64,000 nucleotides of DNA from Bacillota bacterium (lineage in GTDB: Bacteria; Bacillota; Clostridia; Acetivibrionales; DTU013), in the NCBI GenBank assembly GCA_023412915.1, contig JAEZRE010000024.1:88776-152775 (forward strand), written 5' to 3'. Positions 60,120 through 64,000 of this stretch are shown here, one piece after another. How positions within the stretch are numbered: position 1 is the first letter of the stretch; each line of letters starts with the position of its first letter. Position numbers and translations under genes: made by a program. The notes under the pieces are model-generated. The model saw nothing but the letters and a program-made list of their open reading frames with translations. It did not search any database and had not been told where the DNA came from.

Positions 60120-60715
60120 TGGTTATGCGAAATAAGCGAGTAGAAAGCATTCTGGAACTTGTGGAACGGTTCAAAGTCTGTGATGTTACCCACATTGCGA
60201 GATTATATTTCTCCCAGATAAAAAATCCTATTAAGAAAGCTCAAGAGAAGCTGTCTGCACTTGTGGTAGATAGTACATTAAAACGCCGCAGGAACAATAT
60301 GAACTCCCGATATTATTACTGGCTATCAAGCGCGAAGGAACCCGCTCAGATCCAGCATAAAATGATACTGCTCGAATTGTTTGTAAGCCTCTGTGAACGC
60401 TTTGGAGAAAATAACGTAGAATGTGTCCCGGAGTTTTCCCGGCTGTCTGGAATCAGGCCTGACGCGTTTCTTGCGGTACAGAATAACCAACGCACTTATC
60501 TTTATTTTGTGGAGATACAGGTCAGCAATAACCCGTTTGATTTCGAGAAATATAATAAGGCCTATTATACAAATAAGACGGAAAAGGTTTTCCCTGAAGG
60601 TGTTTTCCCGACAATCCTGGCTGTATGTAGCAAGCCATTGAAAAACGAGTGCAGACAACTGAATTTTATACAGTTGGATACAGATCTGAAGGCTATCGGT
60701 AAAATAGCAGCCTAG
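60119..60715 (+). CDS. Replication-relaxation family protein
   Basis: A 198-residue protein of the Replic_Relax family, which often follows FtsK-type genes in ICEs and plasmid-like prophages and is associated with replication initiation (nicking or relaxation). The N-terminal winged helix (VCDVTHIARLYFSQIKNPIKKAQEKLS) and the RPDAFLAVQNNQRTYLYFVEIQV core fit. The ATG at 60119 overlaps the previous stop (TGATG), with GGGGG eight bases upstream. Confidence 0.82.
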   Translation: MVMRNKRVESILELVERFKVCDVTHIARLYFSQIKNPIKKAQEKLSALVVDSTLKRRRNNMNSRYYYWLSSAKEPAQIQHKMILLELFVSLCERFGENNVECVPEFSRLSGIRPDAFLAVQNNQRTYLYFVEIQVSNNPFDFEKYNKAYYTNKTEKVFPEGVFPTILAVCSKPLKNECRQLNFIQLDTDLKAIGKIAA

Positions 60716-60766
60716 TTGCACATTGTAAAATTATGCTATATGATAAACACATTGGAGGTGATTCGT

Positions 60767-61312
60767 ATGAGTGAAATACCTGTCGAACCTATAAAGAAAA
60801 ATCGATCATTAACAATTATACTGTTGGTCCTTATTCCACTCCTTATTGGTGCCGGAATATTTATTTATGCTATATTGGACACTTATGTCATTTCACCAAT
60901 GCAACAAAAGAATATGTCGCCGGATCAGCTGCTCTGTGATCGATTAGGTGTCTGGAATAAAGGCCGAGAAACAAAGAGCGGCGTCACCGCAATAAAGAAG
61001 CTTGATGAGGCTGGCAACTATGATATGTGGTATAATTTCTATCCAGTAGGTACCCAATCCACCGATGATGAACTTGCTGTTAAGATCGCAAAGGATCTAA
61101 TAAAGACATTTATGGATAAAGACGCGCTGAACGAGCTCAAGGTAACCGTATGCCTTCCATATCGAGATGAATATCTGAATACAGTCTGGAGACCATATGT
61201 TTCATTCGAGATGAATAGAAATAAGCTTGCAAAATATAATTACTCAAATTTCGTAAGCTCTGACCTCTATACCGTGGCCGAAAACGTGGTGCGTTATGAA
61301 AATAATAAATGA
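60767..61312 (+). CDS. Membrane-anchored hypothetical protein of the element
   Basis: A 181-residue protein with one N-terminal membrane segment (about 13-37) and an external domain (residues 50-181) I do not recognise. The ATG at 60767 has GGAGGTG seven bases upstream; the frame is open 17 codons further. Its position after FtsK and Replic_Relax suggests a transfer or cell-surface role, but that is a guess. Confidence 0.65.
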   Translation: MSEIPVEPIKKNRSLTIILLVLIPLLIGAGIFIYAILDTYVISPMQQKNMSPDQLLCDRLGVWNKGRETKSGVTAIKKLDEAGNYDMWYNFYPVGTQSTDDELAVKIAKDLIKTFMDKDALNELKVTVCLPYRDEYLNTVWRPYVSFEMNRNKLAKYNYSNFVSSDLYTVAENVVRYENNK

Positions 61313-61520
61313 CATGACCGAGTGCGCCAGGATACTAGATAAGTTCCGCTCTGAAGGCTGGCATGTATGGCAAATGCAATTTCGCTGGAACCTTCCGGAA
61401 GGATTTCACGCATGGTTCATGAAGGTAGGCTACAAAGATATAGAAATTGTGACCAAGAATAAAGAAGTGGAGAAGGCAATTGTTGCCTTCAATGAGAAAA
61501 AGCCCTCAGGGAGTTCCTGA
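61296..61520 (+). CDS. Small hypothetical protein
   Basis: A 74-residue ORF overlapping the preceding gene by 17 bases, so translation is probably coupled. The sequence (GWHVWQMQFRWNLPEGFHAWFMKVGY) is aromatic-rich and not recognised. Its 3' end overlaps a strong terminator. Confidence 0.6.
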   Translation: MKIINDMTECARILDKFRSEGWHVWQMQFRWNLPEGFHAWFMKVGYKDIEIVTKNKEVEKAIVAFNEKKPSGSS

Positions 61521-61526
61521 GGGCTT
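61500..61526. terminator. Bidirectional terminator
   Basis: A perfect 11-base stem AAGCCCTCAGG with its complement, flanked by A and T runs, between convergent operons. Confidence 0.85.
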
Positions 61527-61546
61527 AAATATTATATTATTAATCT

Positions 61547-61939
61547 TTACCCAGTCTGCTTGTTCTCGAGCTTTTTAAATGTAGTCTCATAGGTTCCCAG
61601 CGATGCCATAGAGACCACGACAGCATTTAAAACAAGTAATATAGATCTATCGGGCCTAAATGTACCTGTAACCAAGTCAACCGCAAATAAAAGTATCAAG
61701 GCTATCAAAAATACAATGAACCGCGTAGGAATCTTCCAGACCTTGTCAAGAGGCATCTTGAGAAACTGGGTTATCAGTGTAGTAGCCATAACGACGCCGG
61801 CCATTGTACCGAGGAATTCCCATGTGAGGAATTCATTCATTATTTCTGGCGGTCCGGATGTTTCGGCAGCAAAAACTGCCATGCTCATTGCAAATATGAT
61901 TATTATAGCAATAAGCAGAGTTAAAATAATCTTCTTCAT
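61547..61939 (-). CDS. Holin-like membrane protein
   Basis: A 130-residue protein with a signal-like first helix, a linker (AAETSGPPEIMNEFLTWEFLG) and three more hydrophobic segments. Its place directly downstream of the amidase in a lysis module suggests a holin that lets the endolysin reach the wall. Its sequence family is not certain to me. Confidence 0.65.
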   Translation of the reverse strand: MKKIILTLLIAIIIIFAMSMAVFAAETSGPPEIMNEFLTWEFLGTMAGVVMATTLITQFLKMPLDKVWKIPTRFIVFLIALILLFAVDLVTGTFRPDRSILLVLNAVVVSMASLGTYETTFKKLENKQTG

Positions 61940-61974
61940 AAAGACCTTTCTCCCCTGTTAGCCTGGGGGCAAGC

Positions 61975-62799
61975 CTATTTACTTTTGATCAATCCTTCAG
62001 CATTAAGAAATACTTGTGTCAAGTATGACAGGTCTACAGGCCTCTTCCCCGTCAGGACGTCTTCCCAGTAAACCTTGTCATGTATAAGCCCGGCGCCAAC
62101 GGCAGCATTGACAGCTTCTTCTTCGCGGGTCTGTATCCTTTCCGGCTCATATACAAGCCCGTAGTATTCACAGATCCCCATTAAAGCCTGCGTTGCCGTT
62201 TCTTTCTGGAAGGATGTATCAACCATAAGAGCTGCTTCCCGAGGATCGTCCATGAATCCAGCCTCATTCAGTACAGCCGGCATTGCAGACTCGCGGAGCA
62301 TATGAAAGTCGCTTTCGATTATTCCTCTGTTCAGCTGCTTTGTTCCCTGACTTATATACTTTTGGACTGCAGCCGCAAGCTTCTTTCCTTCCATGCTACC
62401 GGGATAATAATGTGAACCGTCACCTTCAGCCTTACTTCCGTCCCAAGTTGATACCATGGCGTTGTAATGCTGGCTGTACAGTATTGCTGCTTTTTGGGGA
62501 TCTGCCAGTTTGATACCCTGGGCCCGCAGTTGCTTTACATATGCTGCCCATGCGGCGTTCGCACGATCAGTTCTGGTCTTCAACGATGTATCAGAATCTT
62601 CCGGCGCCGTAAGCATAGTTTTGAATCCTAGGCGCTGCGCATCCTTTTCAATCAAAAGAATGACAGACTTATTCCAAATATTTTCCCTTATTACTTTGCC
62701 GTCCGGAAAAGCCGGTGTGCGCTTACCAGGTGTTTCTGCTCCATGGCCGTCATCAAGGAATAGTAGCGGTATAAAACCAAGCTTTGAAAAGTCTAACAT
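61975..62799 (-). CDS. N-acetylmuramoyl-L-alanine amidase (phage endolysin)
   Basis: A 274-residue Amidase_3 enzyme. Zinc ligands and catalytic glutamates are visible: LDDGHG, the IREN glutamate, YSQHYNA histidine and VLNEAGFMDD glutamate. It cleaves the bond between MurNAc and L-Ala in peptidoglycan. No signal peptide, as expected for holin-dependent release. A C-terminal domain of about 70 residues follows (REEEAVNAAVGAGLI), probably wall binding. Confidence 0.9.
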   Translation of the reverse strand: MLDFSKLGFIPLLFLDDGHGAETPGKRTPAFPDGKVIRENIWNKSVILLIEKDAQRLGFKTMLTAPEDSDTSLKTRTDRANAAWAAYVKQLRAQGIKLADPQKAAILYSQHYNAMVSTWDGSKAEGDGSHYYPGSMEGKKLAAAVQKYISQGTKQLNRGIIESDFHMLRESAMPAVLNEAGFMDDPREAALMVDTSFQKETATQALMGICEYYGLVYEPERIQTREEEAVNAAVGAGLIHDKVYWEDVLTGKRPVDLSYLTQVFLNAEGLIKSK

Positions 62800-62811
62800 A
62801 AAATCACCTCA

Positions 62812-63078
62812 TTATTGGGGTATATTTTGTACGTACCAGACAAAAAAGCCTATCAAGACCCCGAGTATCATTAATACTAGCGCCCATATCGCTTTTGTTA
62901 GGCTGCTTATCTGCCGGCATACATTTGCAATTTGAGTAGTGTTTGTGGCATCCGATTTGGTTAAAGTGTCGATTTTTCCTTCGTGCTCTCTTAGCCAGCC
63001 TTCATGATGGTCTAATCGCTCATTTACTCTTTCATGTTCCTTGTCACATAGCTCTTTGCTTACTGCATCTCCAGCCAT
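62812..63078 (-). CDS. XhlA-like lysis protein
   Basis: An 88-residue protein: a coiled-coil N-terminal part (KEHERVNERLDHHEGWLREHEGKID) and a C-terminal membrane helix (residues 65-83), the layout of the hemolysin XhlA family that works with holin and amidase. It directly precedes the amidase on the minus strand (12-base gap), consistent with a lysis operon. Confidence 0.82.
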   Translation of the reverse strand: MAGDAVSKELCDKEHERVNERLDHHEGWLREHEGKIDTLTKSDATNTTQIANVCRQISSLTKAIWALVLMILGVLIGFFVWYVQNIPQ

Positions 63079-63112
63079 CCCCTTCCCGCTCCTCTCATGT
63101 TAATTTAAATAT

Positions 63113-63141
63113 AAAAAAGCACCCGGAAATCGGATGCTTTT
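63113..63141 (-). terminator. Terminator upstream of the lysis operon
   Basis: AAAAGCATCCG and CGGGTGCTTTT pair (one mismatch) and are followed by a T-run on the minus strand. Confidence 0.75.
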
Positions 63142-63220
63142 CACAAAATATAGATCTTCCTCAATTGTGATCTTGACCTTGTATAGGTTTAGGATATCAA
63201 ATTACTAAGTGGAGAGTCCC

Positions 63221-63254
63221 AAAAAAAGAAAGGACCTCGTTTTGAGATCTTTCT
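63221..63254 (-). terminator. Terminator after the membrane/winged-helix protein gene
   Basis: On the minus strand AGAAAGATCTC pairs with GAGGTCCTTTCT (imperfect) and is followed by seven T residues. Confidence 0.75.
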
Positions 63255-63259
63255 TACTT

Positions 63260-63784
63260 TCATTTTCTCAGCCAAATTATATTATACATGTTTTCTCTAC
63301 TAACTTGACCCCCACTTTTTATTGCTCTATCGTGTAATAATAATTCTTCCAAAATATCATACGCTTGGTCTATTGAAATATTGAAGTGTTCTGCGACTTT
63401 ATCTGTTTTAGCAATCATAGAGATGTTTATATATTTCAAGACTTTCTCTTTCAAGCTTTCCTCATTTATATGGGATCCCATTAACTTAAACTGAAGTTTC
63501 AATCTATCAATTTCGTTTAGAACATCGACATTGGATGCTCCAATAATTTTTTTGCTTTTATCGAGTTTGTATTGTATATATATCGCTGCTAAAGGTATGA
63601 ACACGCCAGAAATAACACCAAACCACTGACCTATGGCGCTTATTGCATCCCAATTATTATCTATGCCAGGACTATAAGAGATTCTAAATCCTGCAAAATA
63701 TAGTATTGTCAGAATAACTGCTTCTACAAACAAAACCCAAAACAATGGGCTTTTAATTAACTTAAGAAAGAATTTTTTAATCAT
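63260..63784 (-). CDS. Two-helix membrane protein with C-terminal winged-helix-like domain
   Basis: A 174-residue protein with two membrane helices (about 11-33 and 46-70), a coiled linker (LNEIDRLKLQFKLM) and a C-terminal segment resembling a winged helix (KTDKVAEHFNISIDQAYDILEELLLHDRAI). It is flanked by terminators and probably transcribed alone, as phage moron genes are. The ATG has no clear AGGAGG, but GGGAGATATGTTATC precedes it. Confidence 0.65.
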   Translation of the reverse strand: MIKKFFLKLIKSPLFWVLFVEAVILTILYFAGFRISYSPGIDNNWDAISAIGQWFGVISGVFIPLAAIYIQYKLDKSKKIIGASNVDVLNEIDRLKLQFKLMGSHINEESLKEKVLKYINISMIAKTDKVAEHFNISIDQAYDILEELLLHDRAIKSGGQVSRENMYNIIWLRK

Positions 63785-63898
63785 GATAACATATCTCCCT
63801 CGACAAAATACATTTACATATTACTATTTTTGTTGAATTTTGTAAATGTATTTATGTCAAGGAGAAATGTGCTTTTGATACCAAGTGCGCGGCTATTG

Positions 63899-64000
63899 CT
63901 ATCCCGGTATTGCATCAGGCGGAAGTTGCCTTACGTCCCATTTGCTGTCAACCAGGTAAGCCTCCTGCCCGTCTCCTACCTGCGCTATTTCAGTCGTGGC
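63899..64000 (-). CDS. C-terminal end of a phage gene (partial)
   Basis: The last 33 codons of a frame entering from beyond the right edge, ending YLVDSKWDVRQLPPDAIPG. I cannot assign a family; the position upstream of the lysis module suggests a late structural protein. Confidence 0.5.
   Translation of the reverse strand, partial: ATTEIAQVGDGQEAYLVDSKWDVRQLPPDAIPG

Larger units (their letters stand above)
57563..64000. mobile_element. Prophage-like element integrated in tRNA-Arg (continues past the window)
   Basis: From the tRNA remnant to the window's end the GC content drops and genes change to phage/ICE type: two small XRE regulators, an FtsK-type ATPase, a Replic_Relax protein, holin-like proteins, an endolysin and an XhlA-like protein. 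No integrase is visible in the window, so it is probably at the far end or lost. Confidence 0.7.

Noticed and set aside
1..64000. CRISPR arrays or rRNA operons
   Set aside because: I saw no regularly spaced short repeats and no rRNA-like sequence in the window.

Overview
The window reads as the chromosome of an anaerobic, spore-forming, motile member of the Clostridia. The evidence is a spore cortex/engulfment gene set (ywmB, murA, spoIID, a spoIIQ-like M23 gene, spoIIID, mbl), the spore-coat protease gene yabG, flagellar rod genes behind a sigma-D-like promoter, S-layer (SLH) proteins, ferredoxin-type aldo/keto reductases, a TM1266-type hydrogenase-system regulator and frequent GTG/TTG starts with strong AGGAGG-type ribosome binding sites. 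I cannot fix the genus from sequence alone.

Layout. 1-10,030: metabolic and regulatory genes: an HD phosphohydrolase (cut by the window edge), two tandem VOC proteins with a divergent MmyB-type regulator, a GH3 beta-glucosidase, an aldo/keto reductase divergent from a TipA-type MerR regulator, a cytidylate-kinase-like gene and yabG. 10,078-14,550: a YcdB/SLH exported protein, a cysteine-cluster protein and a NagPA-type exported protein. 14,528-26,316: the conserved order ywmB-murA-spoIID-spoIIQ-spoIIID-mbl-flhO(flgF)-flhP(flgG)-flgJ on the minus strand, as around mbl in Bacillus. 26,442-35,426: two giant exported fibronectin-III/SLH proteins. 35,600-41,284: prepilin peptidase, shikimate kinase, a DnaA-box cluster, and an M-box-controlled magnesium operon (soluble MgtE_N/CBS protein plus Nramp-related transporter). 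41,379-46,044: signalling genes (Cache-GGDEF-EAL, AbrB-like, receiver, AraC-type response regulator). 46,514-50,566: gdhA, then an ABC exporter with DUF3021 and LytTR genes. 50,956-57,293: three Fe-S aldo/keto reductases, an alpha/beta hydrolase and a MocR/PdxR regulator. 57,563-64,000: a lower-GC prophage-like element whose left end is the 3' half of tRNA-Arg(ACG).

Central observation. The sporulation regulator gene spoIIID is cut in two by a 3,160-bp element (18,408-21,575) with a large serine recombinase at one end. Both junctions carry the 8-bp direct repeat TGTACCGT, and the element's inner ends form 20-bp inverted arms (18 of 20 identical), as expected for attL/attR of a serine recombinase. 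Joining at the repeat restores an uninterrupted 82-codon SpoIIID. The recombinase and a 61-residue ORF overlapping its 5' end lie behind a sigma-E-like promoter, as expected for mother-cell excision of a skin-type element. The element also carries a full-length second spoIIID (94 aa), starting one base after the stop of the truncated host fragment and therefore under the host spoIIID promoter. This looks like a sporulation intervening element that brings its own replacement for the gene it interrupts. I am not aware of a spoIIID example, but I could not search.

Other points of note: an Fe-S aldo/keto reductase that has lost its Tyr/Lys/His catalytic residues; a TipA-type regulator with an internal ribosome binding site for a stand-alone drug-binding domain; and several large palindromic elements between genes.
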